In this document: positions 37,150-45,788 of the stretch, in pieces
Numbering within the stretch: position 1 is the stretch's first letter
How the letters are laid out: each line of letters begins with the position of its first letter
DNA from: Alcaligenes sp. SORT26
Lineage (GTDB): Bacteria; Pseudomonadota; Gammaproteobacteria; Burkholderiales; Burkholderiaceae_B
NCBI RefSeq assembly: GCF_017377875.1
Contig: NZ_CP070975.1
Span: 1,860,001-1,924,000 of the forward strand
Direction: 5' to 3'
DNA: 64,000 nucleotides
The notes under the pieces: generated by a model
The model's database searches: none
Told to the model about the DNA's origin: nothing
The model's input: only the letters and a program-made list of their open reading frames with translations
Position numbers and translations under genes: made by a program

Positions 37150-37559
37150 GGCATAAGCCTCCAAAACAAGGTGACGATTCCGGCCTGGCTGGCGTCAGGA
37201 CCCTCCTGGCGCTGCGTGAGCTCTGTGTATCGCAATGGCTTCTTGCTGTTTGGCATTTCCAGGTAGTTCGTAACCTAACTATAAGGTCGGACTTATTTCG
37301 GGCAAACAAAAAGGCCCAGACGGATTCAAGGGATGAACCAGTCTGGGCCTTTTTGCCCAACATCAACGCTGGCAACATTGGCAGCAGATGTCGTTTCAAT
37401 TCGGAAATGTCACAGCGATCTGAAATCGCGATCGGTGCAATTCTTACATAGCCCGGTCTCTCGCCTGTACTAGCGATTACCCTAGCGGCTGACTATTGGC
37501 GTCCTAAATAAAAATTGTGCTAAAGTAGCCCATCGATTTAACGATCTGATTCTTATTCC
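37150..37559. other. Divergent control region amiS / valine leader
   Basis: 410 bp without a gene other than the terminator at 37308-37354. A small hairpin GCGAT / ATCGC lies at about 37415-37430 and may be part of the amiS leader. The AT-rich stretch 37505-37530 probably holds the promoter for the rightward leader-peptide/EamA transcript. Confidence 0.4.
37308..37354 (-). terminator. Strong terminator in the leader upstream of amiS
   Basis: Inverted repeat GGCCCAGAC / GTCTGGGCC (37313-37321, 37341-37349) flanked by A5 and T5, so it can work on both strands. On the minus strand it lies about 160 nt upstream of amiS, and the apical part can extend the stem (GGTTCA / TGAATCC with one bulge). 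In Pseudomonas AmiR allows readthrough of such a leader terminator; the same is plausible here. On the plus strand no gene ends here, which favours a leader function. Confidence 0.75.
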
Positions 37560-37745
37560 ATGAACCGCCCCGCATCCTCTTTGCTAAGCACTCTGCCCCT
37601 ATCGCGGGCCGCGTCGCTGCGGGCGGGCTCTCCTCCTCCTCCATCTGTCTTGCTGATGACTGTCGTCGCCCCGGGCGTCGTCAATCAAGCCGCAGTCGTG
37701 TCCGACGTCGTCGTCGACACACGCGTCTACAGCGTCTGCTCCTAA
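37560..37745 (+). CDS. Valine-rich leader peptide (attenuation candidate)
   Basis: 61 codons from ATG 37560, or 30 from an in-frame ATG at 37656. The last 30 residues hold 12 valines in clusters (TVVAPGVV, AAVVSDVVVDTRV), nearly all encoded by GTC, and the peptide ends directly at a small terminator hairpin. This is the layout of branched-chain amino acid leader peptides such as E. coli IvbL, but the gene downstream is an EamA exporter and not ilv. No good SD at either ATG, so the start is uncertain. Confidence 0.5.
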   Translation: MNRPASSLLSTLPLSRAASLRAGSPPPPSVLLMTVVAPGVVNQAAVVSDVVVDTRVYSVCS

Positions 37746-37759
37746 GACTTCGTCTTTTT
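37745..37759 (+). terminator. Small attenuator-like terminator after the valine leader
   Basis: AAGAC-TTC-GTCTT followed by a T-run, starting inside the leader stop codon. The stem is only 5 bp, so on its own it is weak; GTC/GAC-rich sequence in the leader can pair with it in competing ways. Confidence 0.45.
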
Positions 37760-37832
37760 TTCCCTGCGCTACCGATGCGCCTGGAATGTCTTTGCAGACA
37801 AACCTAATTTATTTAGACAGATAAAGAACATC

Positions 37833-38693
37833 ATGATTTCTTCTTCTCGCGCCCAAGCGGGTGCTATTGCTTTGTTCGTGCTGCTATGGGGCAGCGCGGG
37901 TATTTTCACGCGTGTGGGTTTGGACCATGGCTCGGTCATGGCCATGCTGATCCTGCGTTTTGCCATCGCCCTGCCTATGGTGATCCTGCTGGGGCACTTC
38001 AATGGCGGCTGGCTACCGCCCAAAGGACAACGTCTGCTGCCCGCAATCAGCGGTTTGCTGATGATCGGGCTGTATTCGTTTTTCTATTTTGAAACCCTGG
38101 CACAAGGGATTACGCCGGGTCTTCTGGCCACAATCTTGGGTGTACAGCCGATTCTGACCTTGGCATTAACCGAGCGGCGTTTTTCCCTGACTCGTGTGGC
38201 TGGTTTGGCCTTGTCTTTGACTGGCCTGATTCTGGTGGTTTATCAAAGCCTGATTGTCAGCCGTTTGTCCGTCACGGGTCTGGTGTTTGCCATTGCCGCT
38301 TTGCTCAGTATTACGGTGGGGACGATTGTGCAAAAGCGTCAGCCCGTCGGTGCTTTGCAAGGCATGCCTTTGCAGTACTCCTTGTCTTTGGGCTTGTTCA
38401 TTCTGGTGTCCCTGGGTTTGGGGCAAGAGATTCGCTGGGAAAACACACTGGGCTTTTGGGGGCCGGTGGTATGGCTTGGGCTGGTGATTTCCGTGCTGGC
38501 TCAGTTGCTGTTGTATCGCATGATTCGCAGCGGGAATCTGGTCAATGTCACCAGCCTGTTTTATCTGGTGCCTGTGGTGACAGCGGGATTGGATTTCCTG
38601 ATTCTGGGGAATACCTTGGCCGCTCGGGCTGGATTGGGACTGGTGGCTATCTTGGCTGGTCTGTGGCTGACTTTACGGAAGAAAGCAGCGTAA
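37833..38693 (+). CDS. EamA/DMT superfamily transporter
   Basis: 286 residues, ten hydrophobic segments, two EamA repeats (about 10-140 and 150-282). AIALFVLLWGSAGIFTRVGL and FYFETLAQGITPGLLATILGVQPILTLAL are typical of the RhaT/EamA group, many of which export amino acids or metabolites. A valine-rich leader peptide and small terminator precede it by 87 bp, which would suit a valine or branched-chain amino acid exporter; this substrate is an inference from the leader alone. Confidence 0.87.
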   Translation: MISSSRAQAGAIALFVLLWGSAGIFTRVGLDHGSVMAMLILRFAIALPMVILLGHFNGGWLPPKGQRLLPAISGLLMIGLYSFFYFETLAQGITPGLLATILGVQPILTLALTERRFSLTRVAGLALSLTGLILVVYQSLIVSRLSVTGLVFAIAALLSITVGTIVQKRQPVGALQGMPLQYSLSLGLFILVSLGLGQEIRWENTLGFWGPVVWLGLVISVLAQLLLYRMIRSGNLVNVTSLFYLVPVVTAGLDFLILGNTLAARAGLGLVAILAGLWLTLRKKAA

Positions 38694-38764
38694 GGTGGGT
38701 TTTTACCTGCGTTAACACAAGTGAGGCCGGTCTTTGAATGATGAGATCGGTCTCCATGAAGCCA

Positions 38765-38991
38765 CCACTTGGGTCCCTCTGCAGGGCTTGGGCTGAGAAC
38801 TTGCCGGTGCTGCGCACCGGTGCCCTTGTCAGGAGATAGCTACGGGCGCATCCTGAACTCGCGGGGTGGTTCGTCCCCCGGACGAACCACAAGCGCCCCG
38901 CTCAAACAGCAGGATGCTTATACCCCTACGCTATCTCCTGACCGCGGCAAGTACTCTGATCCGCCCAATCCCTGCAGAGGGACCCAAGTGG
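38765..38991 (-). repeat. Structured repeat, copy A (minus orientation)
   Basis: A 227-bp element bounded by a 22-bp perfect inverted repeat (38765-38786 / 38970-38991). Inside are a 12-bp stem (38829-38840 / 38930-38941), an 11-bp hairpin GTGGTTCGTCC-GGG-GGACGAACCAC and a small hairpin CCGGTGC-GCA-GCACCGG. Copies B and C have the same plan with different but still complementary stems. It starts 71 bp after the EamA gene. Confidence 0.8.
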
Positions 38992-39260
38992 TTCACAGTG
39001 ATGCATATCCACGATTCAAGCCGGTTTGCTTCCAAGATCCAGATGCTCAGAGACAAATCTCAAAGCCCCCTCTAAAAGCCCCTGGTTTACGAGTTCTCGC
39101 TACGCTCAATCACAATAGCCTTCCAATTCATCTCAACAACTTGGCCAACAACAAACCCTACCAAGCGCCAAACCGAGGATCGCTACACAGCCCCCCGTCC
39201 TCTCTACAACCAGCACTTCCTCCCACCCCAAATCGGTTTTTTTGTATTTCTCCGTTGTGA
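38992..39260. other. Spacer between repeat copies A and B
   Basis: About 270 bp with no ORF of credible composition, no SD and no hairpin of note. Nothing recognised. Confidence 0.4.
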
Positions 39261-39492
39261 GCCGCTTGGGGCCGGGTTCAGGGGCTTGGGCGATTCAGAC
39301 TGCTTGCCGCAGGCGGTGTCTTGATCCGGGGTGCAAGCACTCTGCTGTTTGAGCCCGACGCTTGTGGTTTGTCCGGGGGACAAACCACCGGGCGAGTTCA
39401 GAGTGCGCCCGGATCAAGACACCGACAAGGGCACCGATGCGCAGCATCGGCAAGTAGTCAAGCCCAAGCCCCTGAACCCGGCCCCAAGCGGC
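39261..39492 (+). repeat. Structured repeat, copy B
   Basis: A 232-bp element bounded by a 31-bp perfect inverted repeat (39261-39291 / 39462-39492). An inner 17-bp stem is at 39314-39330 / 39408-39424, carrying the apical hairpin GTGGTTTGTCC-GGG-GGACAAACCAC. The side hairpin CCGATGC-GCA-GCATCGG follows. The drawn fold is a three-way junction. Core sequence (GTTTGAGCCCGACGCTTGTG) is shared with copy C. Confidence 0.82.
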
Positions 39493-39518
39493 GTCCCTCA
39501 CCGAGACGACCAAACAAC

Positions 39519-39569
39519 AAAAAAAAGAACCGACATCTCCAACCCTGGGGTCGGGTGAGATATCGGTTC
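39519..39569 (-). terminator. Terminator of the cbb3 oxidase operon
   Basis: On the minus strand GAACCGATATCTC and GAGATGTCGGTTC (39569-39557, 39539-39527) pair over 13 bp with one G-T wobble and are followed by eight T (39526-39519). It lies about 85 bp after the stop of the cytochrome c gene. A second short hairpin GCCGGG / CCCGGC is at about 39573-39592. Confidence 0.8.
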
Positions 39570-39653
39570 AAAAGCCGGGGGCCTGTTCCCGGCGTGCTAC
39601 CGTTTCAAAACGTGCTTCTAATTATTGATTCCTTTCAAAAGCATCCCAGCGTC

Positions 39654-40244
39654 TTACTGCGCTGCAATCCAGTCCTGTAACTCCTGCTCCCCCTGCCAAG
39701 GCTGAGTACGCTCCGCACTAGCCGCACGCGCTTCAGCGACAAGTTCAGGAGTAAGCGCCTCTGCCTCATTCCCCCATTCATGGCGAATGAAATTAAACAC
39801 GGCGGCTAGCTCCGCATCACTGAACTGCTCCGCAAAAGCAGGCATTGCTCCCTGATACTGCTGCCCTTTCACCGTGATAGGCCCGTTAATGCCATGCAAC
39901 ACCAACTGAGCCAACACCTTGGGCTCGCCCTTCACCCATTCAGAGTCAGCCAAAGGGGGAAACACTCCCGGCAAACCTTGTCCCGTCGCCTGATGGCAGG
40001 CCACACAGGCATTGGCATAAAGCTGCTTGCCATCCGCAGAGGCACTGGCAGGGGCAGGAGCCAACACAGCCAACGGTCGTTGATCACCCAAGCGGGGAGA
40101 GCTATTAGGCTGAGCCGACACGATGTAGTACACCGCCCAGGCCAGCAGCGCCAAAATCACCAGAATCACAACTCGCGGAACCGGGTTGTACTGCTCATGG
40201 GGATCGGCGTTCTCGCTTTGACGATTTTGCACAGGCTTGTTCAT
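39654..40244 (-). CDS. Membrane-anchored monohaem cytochrome c (CcoP-like)
   Basis: 196 residues. One membrane anchor (VVILVILALLAWAVYYIVSA, about 27-46), a Pro/Ala linker, then a class-I cytochrome c domain with CVACH (about 83-87), the family PLADSEW and a distal Met in GAMPAF. CcoP of standard cbb3 oxidases has two haems; this has one, so it is a reduced third subunit. NPVPRVVI near the anchor recalls CcoP's N-terminal motif. It overlaps the ccoO-like gene by 4 bp and ends the operon. Confidence 0.88.
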   Translation of the reverse strand: MNKPVQNRQSENADPHEQYNPVPRVVILVILALLAWAVYYIVSAQPNSSPRLGDQRPLAVLAPAPASASADGKQLYANACVACHQATGQGLPGVFPPLADSEWVKGEPKVLAQLVLHGINGPITVKGQQYQGAMPAFAEQFSDAELAAVFNFIRHEWGNEAEALTPELVAEARAASAERTQPWQGEQELQDWIAAQ

Positions 40245-40849
40245 TCCTCGCGCTCCACGACATCAGCACTCAAGATTGGATAGACGTGCTTGAGCGACTG
40301 CAAATACACGACCAGATCCAAGGCCTCCGGACGTGCCACAACCACCTTGCCCTCTGGCGCTACACCCGGTGGCAGGCTAACAACACGCTCATCAGGCTGT
40401 ACCTGATCCGGGTCTTTCGCCTCGAACAGAAAACGATAGGGAGGCATATTGCTACCCGGCGAATACGCGCGCGGATCATACAAATGGCCCAGATGCCAAT
40501 CCTGACTAGGCTGACGCACGCCAATATTGAACAGATCCGGCCCGGTACGCATGGTGCCCAGCAAAGGCGGATCATCATAGTGATAATCCCCCGCCACAGA
40601 GGCGCGCCCCCAGCCACGGCTGGCATCAGCGACACCGGCTCCCGTGGTACTGGGCTGCTGTGTGTGGCAAGTAATACAACCATTGCCCCGATACACCGCC
40701 CGGCCACGTACTTCCTGGCTGGTATAGGGCGACAAGCCTTCCGGTGCAGGCTCGTCTTTCAACTGCAGAAAAGGCACCACAATCATGGCGGCCGTGGCCA
40801 GGGACAAGGTCACCATGGACCCGATAATCAACTTCAGTTCGTTTTCCAT
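40241..40849 (-). CDS. ccoO: cbb3-type oxidase monohaem subunit (CcoO)
   Basis: 202 residues. One N-terminal membrane segment (LIIGSMVTLSLATAAMIVVPFLQL, about 7-30), then YTSQEVRGRAVYRGNGCITCHTQQ with one CxxCH haem site and TGPDLFNIGVRQPSQDWHLGHLYDPRAYSPGSNMPPYRFLF, the CcoO signature with an axial Met in SNMPPY. It passes electrons to the catalytic subunit. It starts 4 bp after the ccoN-like gene and overlaps the cytochrome c gene by 4 bp. Confidence 0.92.
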   Translation of the reverse strand: MENELKLIIGSMVTLSLATAAMIVVPFLQLKDEPAPEGLSPYTSQEVRGRAVYRGNGCITCHTQQPSTTGAGVADASRGWGRASVAGDYHYDDPPLLGTMRTGPDLFNIGVRQPSQDWHLGHLYDPRAYSPGSNMPPYRFLFEAKDPDQVQPDERVVSLPPGVAPEGKVVVARPEALDLVVYLQSLKHVYPILSADVVEREE

Positions 40850-40853
40850 GTCC

Positions 40854-42506
40854 TCAAACCTCCAGCTCAGCAGTACGGCGCACGGCAGCCGAGCGAGACT
40901 CGGTCAAGGCGAACGCACCGGACTTCACAATCATCAGCAAGACGTGCAGGGCAAACACCAGATGGCCCAAAGTCATCAAAGCACCACCAATGGAGCGACC
41001 TTGCAGCCAGGGCATGGTGACAGCCACGGACTCCATAAAGCCACGCGTTGGATCCAGCAAGGCCAAGCCTTGCAGTACGCCACCAATGCTGAGCGTGATC
41101 ATGTACACCGCAAAGCCAGCCACCACCAGCCAGAAGTGCCAGGAGATCAAGGCTGGACGGGGCCAGGCGGTATTCAGAATGCGGGGTAAGGCAAAGTACA
41201 CCCCACCAAAAATCACCATGGTCACAAAGCCATACATGCCCAGGTGAGCATGCGCTACGGTGAAGTGTGTGAAGTGCGTAATGGAGTTCAGGGAGCGCAA
41301 GGCTTCAGCAGAACCTTGCAGGGAGGCGACGGTGTACATCATGGCGCCAAAGACGATGAACCGCAGAACCGGCGAATGACGCAACGCACTGAAGTGACCT
41401 TTCAAGGTCAAGTGCTGGTTAGCCGAGAAGGCCAGCACCGGAATCACCATCATCACGCTTTGCACGATGGACAGAGTGATCAGCCATTCAGGAATAGGGC
41501 CACCGATCAAATGGTGTGCTCCGACCTGACCGTAGAAAAAGGCCAGCGTCCAGAAACCCAGCAAGGACAAGTTGTAGGAACGTACGGGACGCCCGATGAC
41601 TTTAGGCAAGAAGTAGTAAATGGCCGCAATCGACATGGGGGTGTAGAACAGGCCCAGCACGTTATGCCCGAACCACCAGTTCATGGTGGCCTGCTCAACG
41701 CCAAAGTGCACGCCCGGAACCTTGGCAACCAGATACAGGATCGGGAACCAGAACAGTGCGGCACCGATGTACCAAACCGACACGTACAAGTGCTTGACCT
41801 TGCGTTGCGAAAGCATCAAGGCCAGTGGCATGCCGATCATCATGCCGCCAAAGGCAAACAGCACACCAATCTGCCAGGGAATTTCCAGCCACTCCAAACC
41901 AGCATTCAAACCAATGGCCAAGGCCCCGATCCCCGCGACCAGAGCCGCGTTCCAGACCAGTCCACCGACCATCACCAAACGGCCACCCAAAAGTGGGGTT
42001 TGCAGCAGGCGCGGCAGCATCCAGATTGTCAGCCCCAGCAAGCCCATCGGGGCCCAGCCATATGCAACACCGTTCAGGTGAATCGTGCGCAGACGGCCAA
42101 AGCTCAACCAGGACACATCGCCCAGGAACTCTGGCCAATGCAGTTTCAGCGAACTGATCAGACCGGCAAAAGACGCCACCACCAGCCAGACCACCGCACA
42201 GACAATCAATAAAAAAGCAGGCATGGAGCTGGAGCGGTCAGCCTGCTCGCGTGCCTCCATCTCTACAGCACTGGTTTGCTGGCCGTGGTTCTCTGCCAGA
42301 TGGTCTGCGGCAGCCAAACTGAGCGCTTGCCGTTGAGCATCACCGGCAGAAGGCTCTTCGGGCTGGCCGATCTCGCCCTTATGAAAAATAGTGCGTGCAC
42401 CACTGACGTCAGCATCGAACAGGCCCTTGCGCAAGGACCAGATAAAGGCAAAAAGCCCGGCAATCGACAGGATGAATGCGGCAAGCAAAAGCGCCGTCGG
42501 GTTCAT
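40854..42506 (-). CDS. ccoN: CcoN-like catalytic subunit with N-terminal CcoS-like domain
   Basis: 550 residues. Residues 1-45 (LLLAAFILSIAGLFAFIWSLRKGLFDADVSGARTIF) look like CcoS, normally a separate cbb3 assembly protein. A 50-residue acidic linker follows, then a haem-copper oxidase of about 12 segments: haem ligand in RTIHLNGVAYGW, CuB ligands in WWFGHNVLGLFYTP and VGAHHLIGGPIPEW, haem ligands in VAHAHLGMYGF. This is the CcoN/cbb3 branch. ATG 42506 has AGAGGA 5 nt upstream; an in-frame start at 42566 has no SD. First gene of a ccoN-ccoO-cytochrome c operon. Confidence 0.88.
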   Translation of the reverse strand: MNPTALLLAAFILSIAGLFAFIWSLRKGLFDADVSGARTIFHKGEIGQPEEPSAGDAQRQALSLAAADHLAENHGQQTSAVEMEAREQADRSSSMPAFLLIVCAVVWLVVASFAGLISSLKLHWPEFLGDVSWLSFGRLRTIHLNGVAYGWAPMGLLGLTIWMLPRLLQTPLLGGRLVMVGGLVWNAALVAGIGALAIGLNAGLEWLEIPWQIGVLFAFGGMMIGMPLALMLSQRKVKHLYVSVWYIGAALFWFPILYLVAKVPGVHFGVEQATMNWWFGHNVLGLFYTPMSIAAIYYFLPKVIGRPVRSYNLSLLGFWTLAFFYGQVGAHHLIGGPIPEWLITLSIVQSVMMVIPVLAFSANQHLTLKGHFSALRHSPVLRFIVFGAMMYTVASLQGSAEALRSLNSITHFTHFTVAHAHLGMYGFVTMVIFGGVYFALPRILNTAWPRPALISWHFWLVVAGFAVYMITLSIGGVLQGLALLDPTRGFMESVAVTMPWLQGRSIGGALMTLGHLVFALHVLLMIVKSGAFALTESRSAAVRRTAELEV

Positions 42507-42738
42507 GGTATTCCTCTGATGAGATAGGGCCGTCCCCCGCAGGGGCACGGACGAAAACACTCGCAAGGCTACCCGTCGGTACAGAGCATTCCAAGAATCA
42601 GTTAAAGCTTCAAAAACCCTATCAGTTGTCCTGTAAGCGGCGTAAATAGCGCCTTGCTTGTGCTTACAGCCCTACCCATCAGATAATAAAAAAACCACAT
42701 TTGGCGAATCAACCGTATCAGATGGAGTATCAAGTCGC
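42507..42738. promoter_or_regulatory. Divergent control region ccoN / MocR with inverted repeat
   Basis: 232 bp between divergent genes. An 8-bp inverted repeat, CTGTAAGC at 42631-42638 and GCTTACAG at 42662-42669, encloses a second stem (GGCG / GCGCC region). The tetra-to-pentamer ATCAG recurs three times (about 42621, 42678, 42718). These are candidate operator elements for the adjacent MocR protein. No FNR box TTGAT-N4-ATCAA was found. Confidence 0.4.
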
Positions 42739-44163
42739 ATGAAACTATATGAGACTCTGGCAAAAGAGCTGGCCCAGGCCATTCTGGACGGCACGGTCGC
42801 GGCGGGCGAGCGCATGCCGTCGGTGCGCCAGTTAATGGATAAGCACAAGATCAGCGCCTCGACGATTTTTCAGGCTTATTACCGTCTGGAAGCACAAGGG
42901 CTGATACAGGCACGCCCACGTTCGGGCTATTACGTGTGCTCTCATCTGGCCCCACATACGCTGGAAGCCGACACCGCGTCCCAGCCCCCCTTGCAGGCCA
43001 CCAACGTCAACAATAGCGACCTGATCATGGCGATTTTGCAATCCAGTTCAGAGCGCTCCGTTGCTCCCTTGGGATCAGCATTTCCCAGCCCCCTGCTCTT
43101 TCCACTGGAGCGATTAGGCCGCTTTTTATCAGCCAGTCTCAAACAGCAAGATCCTTGGGCCAGCCTGGATGATCTGACCCAGGGGCATGCCGCCCTGCGT
43201 CGGCAGATTGCCTTGCGTTATTTGGCTCAAGGCATGGCTATCAACGCTAACGATATTGTGATTACCAATGGCGCACTGGAAGCCCTGAATCTCTGCCTGG
43301 CCGCCGTCACCCAGCCGGGCGATATTGTGCTGGTGGAGTCACCCACTTTCTATGCTGCCTTGCAGTCTTTGGAGCGCATGAAACTGCAGGCCCTGGAAGT
43401 GCCCACTCACCCACGCGAGGGCATCGATCTGGATGCGTTGGAGCAAGCCATCGTGCGCCACTCCCCCAAAGCCTGCTGGTTGATGACCAACTTCCAGAAC
43501 CCATTGGGCAGCCTGATGCCGGACGCCAAAAAAGCACAATTGGTAGAGCTATTGGCCCGTCACGAAATCCCCTTGATCGAGGACGATGTGTACGGCGAGC
43601 TGTACTTCGATACCGAACGCCCACGACCCGCCAAAGCCTTTGATCGCCAGGGTTTGGTGATGCACTGCTCCTCCTTTTCCAAAACCCTGGCACCCGGCTA
43701 TCGGGTAGGCTGGGCTGTGCCGGGACGCTATACCCGCGAAGTCGCCAAAGCCAAGCTGACCACAACACTGACCTCTCCCGTTCCTACTCAACTGGCTCTG
43801 GCCAGCTATCTGGAAAAAGGAGCCTACGACCAGCATCTGCGTCGCCTGCGCACCCAACTGAAAAATCAGTATGAACAGTTCTCCAAAGCCCTGGGACGCT
43901 ACTTCCCGACAGGCACCCGCGCCACACGCCCCGAAGGCGGCTACTTTCTCTGGGTAGAGCTGGAAAAAAGCGTACAGACGCTGGACTTGCATCGTCAGGC
44001 CTTGTCACAAGGCATCAGTCTGGCACCGGGTTCTATTTTCTCTACCACCCAAAACTACAGCCATTGTTTACGCCTGAATTTTGGTCATCCCTGGACCGAT
44101 CAAAGCAGCAATGCCTTGGAAATACTGGGTAATCTGTGCAGGCCATTGCCACTTAAAAAATAA
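42739..44163 (+). CDS. MocR-type regulator (GntR HTH plus aminotransferase domain)
   Basis: 474 residues. GntR winged helix at 1-75 (LYETLAKELAQAILDGTVAAGERMPSVRQLMDKHKISASTIFQAYYRLEAQGLIQARPRSGYYV) and an aminotransferase fold from about 110, with PLP lysine in HCSSFSKTLAPGYRVGW. FQNPLGSLMPDAKKAQL and EDDVYGELYF are standard motifs. An in-frame start at 42658 is less likely than the ATG at 42739. Divergent from the cbb3 operon; the target is unknown. It differs in sequence from the dnfR regulator. Confidence 0.88.
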   Translation: MKLYETLAKELAQAILDGTVAAGERMPSVRQLMDKHKISASTIFQAYYRLEAQGLIQARPRSGYYVCSHLAPHTLEADTASQPPLQATNVNNSDLIMAILQSSSERSVAPLGSAFPSPLLFPLERLGRFLSASLKQQDPWASLDDLTQGHAALRRQIALRYLAQGMAINANDIVITNGALEALNLCLAAVTQPGDIVLVESPTFYAALQSLERMKLQALEVPTHPREGIDLDALEQAIVRHSPKACWLMTNFQNPLGSLMPDAKKAQLVELLARHEIPLIEDDVYGELYFDTERPRPAKAFDRQGLVMHCSSFSKTLAPGYRVGWAVPGRYTREVAKAKLTTTLTSPVPTQLALASYLEKGAYDQHLRRLRTQLKNQYEQFSKALGRYFPTGTRATRPEGGYFLWVELEKSVQTLDLHRQALSQGISLAPGSIFSTTQNYSHCLRLNFGHPWTDQSSNALEILGNLCRPLPLKK

Positions 44164-44283
44164 AGATCCGTAGGGTTGATCGATAGGAAATAAAAATCGC
44201 TAATAGATTGTTATGTATAGACAAAAACCTCATGATGAAACGGTTTTACTGCAGAAAAAAAACCGACTATTCAGGAGTTTTTG

Positions 44284-44709
44284 ATGTCGCATACCTTACG
44301 TAGCAAACTGATTGGCGTCTGGAAACTGGTGTCGTTTGATTTTGTCCCCTCGGATGGCTCTCCTTCCTATCCAGGTCTAGGCCCCAACCCGATCGGCATG
44401 CTGATTTATACGGGAACAGGCTACATGGCCGCCCAACTGGGCAGCAGTGACAGAACCGTGCAAGACCCCTGCCAAAGCCTGATAGACAGCTACCTGGCTT
44501 ATGCCGGTACGTTTGAAGTCGATGAGCAAGCCCACTGCGTGACCCATTTTGTGGATATGTCCTTGTACCCGGACTGGGTGGACGTGCCCCAGCCAAGACT
44601 GGCGCGATTTAGCGAAGGAGCACTGGAACTGATCACCCGTGACCCCGTGGTCGTCGGTGGCAAGTTGGGCATGGGCACCTTGTTATGGCACCGGGCCAGC
44701 CCGACCTAA
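44284..44709 (+). CDS. Lipocalin-like domain protein
   Basis: 141 residues of the lipocalin-like (AtaL/PF13924-type) family: LIGVWKLVSFDF at the start, PSYPGLGPNPIGMLIYTGTGYMAAQL in the middle and VTHFVDMSLYPDWVDVPQPRLARF further on. Predicted small beta-barrel without signal peptide; biological role not known. AGGAG six bases upstream of the ATG at 44284. It follows the MocR gene by 120 bp and may form its own unit. Confidence 0.8.
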   Translation: MSHTLRSKLIGVWKLVSFDFVPSDGSPSYPGLGPNPIGMLIYTGTGYMAAQLGSSDRTVQDPCQSLIDSYLAYAGTFEVDEQAHCVTHFVDMSLYPDWVDVPQPRLARFSEGALELITRDPVVVGGKLGMGTLLWHRASPT

Positions 44710-44764
44710 GCATACGCATCAGGGACGTACAGCAAGCACACGGCCAGCCACGACGCTGGCCATT

Positions 44765-45688
44765 TCAATTCTGCGCAACAGAGTCCAGCGCATTCAAGAA
44801 GTAATCCACAATCGCATGCGCGCGCCTATCCTTGCGCATGGCCAACGACAGGGGAATCGTGAATTGGCGCTGCTGCGGGTCCACCGCGATCATCTGCCCC
44901 TTTTCCACCCAACGGGCTGCGACATGCTCGGGCAAGAAGCCGATGTACTCACCAGTCAGAATCAAAAAAGCGATGCCTTCCCGATCACTGGCCGTTGCCA
45001 CACAATTCAAATCCTGATGCTGGGCAATGGCTTCCGAACTCATTCGATACGCAGGAGCAATAGCAGCCGCAGCGCGCAAATCCGCAGGTGGTACCGTCCC
45101 TTTTTGAGCGGCACGGAACAAGGGATGCTCCCAGGAGCAATACAGAAAATAAGGCTCGGCATACAGCGTGCGGTACTCCAAGCCGCTAAGCGCATTGGTT
45201 TCAGGCAGCACGCCCATGTGCAAACGGTCCTCCAACAAGCCACGCTCTATCTCCCCCGGCGTACTCATGCTGATATGCACACGCACCGCATCACTGTTTT
45301 GCCGCAGGGTGCGCAAGGCCGACGTAATGTGCATATGTGGCTGCGAGATCAGGCTATTCATCAACCCTATATTCAAATCTCCCCTCAAACTGGAATGCAG
45401 TTGATTAACCTCGCTACGGAAGTTCTCCACCGCCGCCATCAAGGTTTCACTGGCCCGCAGCACTTGCCGGCCTTCTTCCGTCAAGGCAAAACCCGCCCTG
45501 CCACGCTGGCACAACCGTATACCCCCCAGGCGCTTTTCCAGATCGCTCATGTGCAAGCTGATGGCCGAGCGCGTAATCCCCAGCACACCCTCTGCAGCCG
45601 AAAAGCTGCCCACTTGCGCCACCGTTCTGAACACACGCAGCAGGCGCAAATCAAAATCGGAAACCTGCAAGAGTCCTTTCAGATGCAT
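44765..45688 (-). CDS. LysR-type transcriptional regulator
   Basis: 307 residues. The winged helix is at about 10-70 (FDLRLLRVFRTVAQVGSFSAAEGVLGITRSAISLHMSDLEKRLGGIRLCQRGRAGFALTEEG) and the periplasmic-binding-like effector domain is about 95-300. The ATG at 45688 is chosen over an upstream in-frame start at 45742, which would reach into the promoter of the divergent transaminase gene. The 100-bp shared gap suggests it controls that gene. The inducer is unknown. Confidence 0.88.
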   Translation of the reverse strand: MHLKGLLQVSDFDLRLLRVFRTVAQVGSFSAAEGVLGITRSAISLHMSDLEKRLGGIRLCQRGRAGFALTEEGRQVLRASETLMAAVENFRSEVNQLHSSLRGDLNIGLMNSLISQPHMHITSALRTLRQNSDAVRVHISMSTPGEIERGLLEDRLHMGVLPETNALSGLEYRTLYAEPYFLYCSWEHPLFRAAQKGTVPPADLRAAAAIAPAYRMSSEAIAQHQDLNCVATASDREGIAFLILTGEYIGFLPEHVAARWVEKGQMIAVDPQQRQFTIPLSLAMRKDRRAHAIVDYFLNALDSVAQN

Positions 45689-45788
45689 ATAGGTGAGTAA
45701 AACAATAAGTGAAGTTGAATAAAAACGTATTTTACTCAACAACTTAGCTCCCTACACTGGGGGTATTCACCGCCTTGAGGAGACCGAC

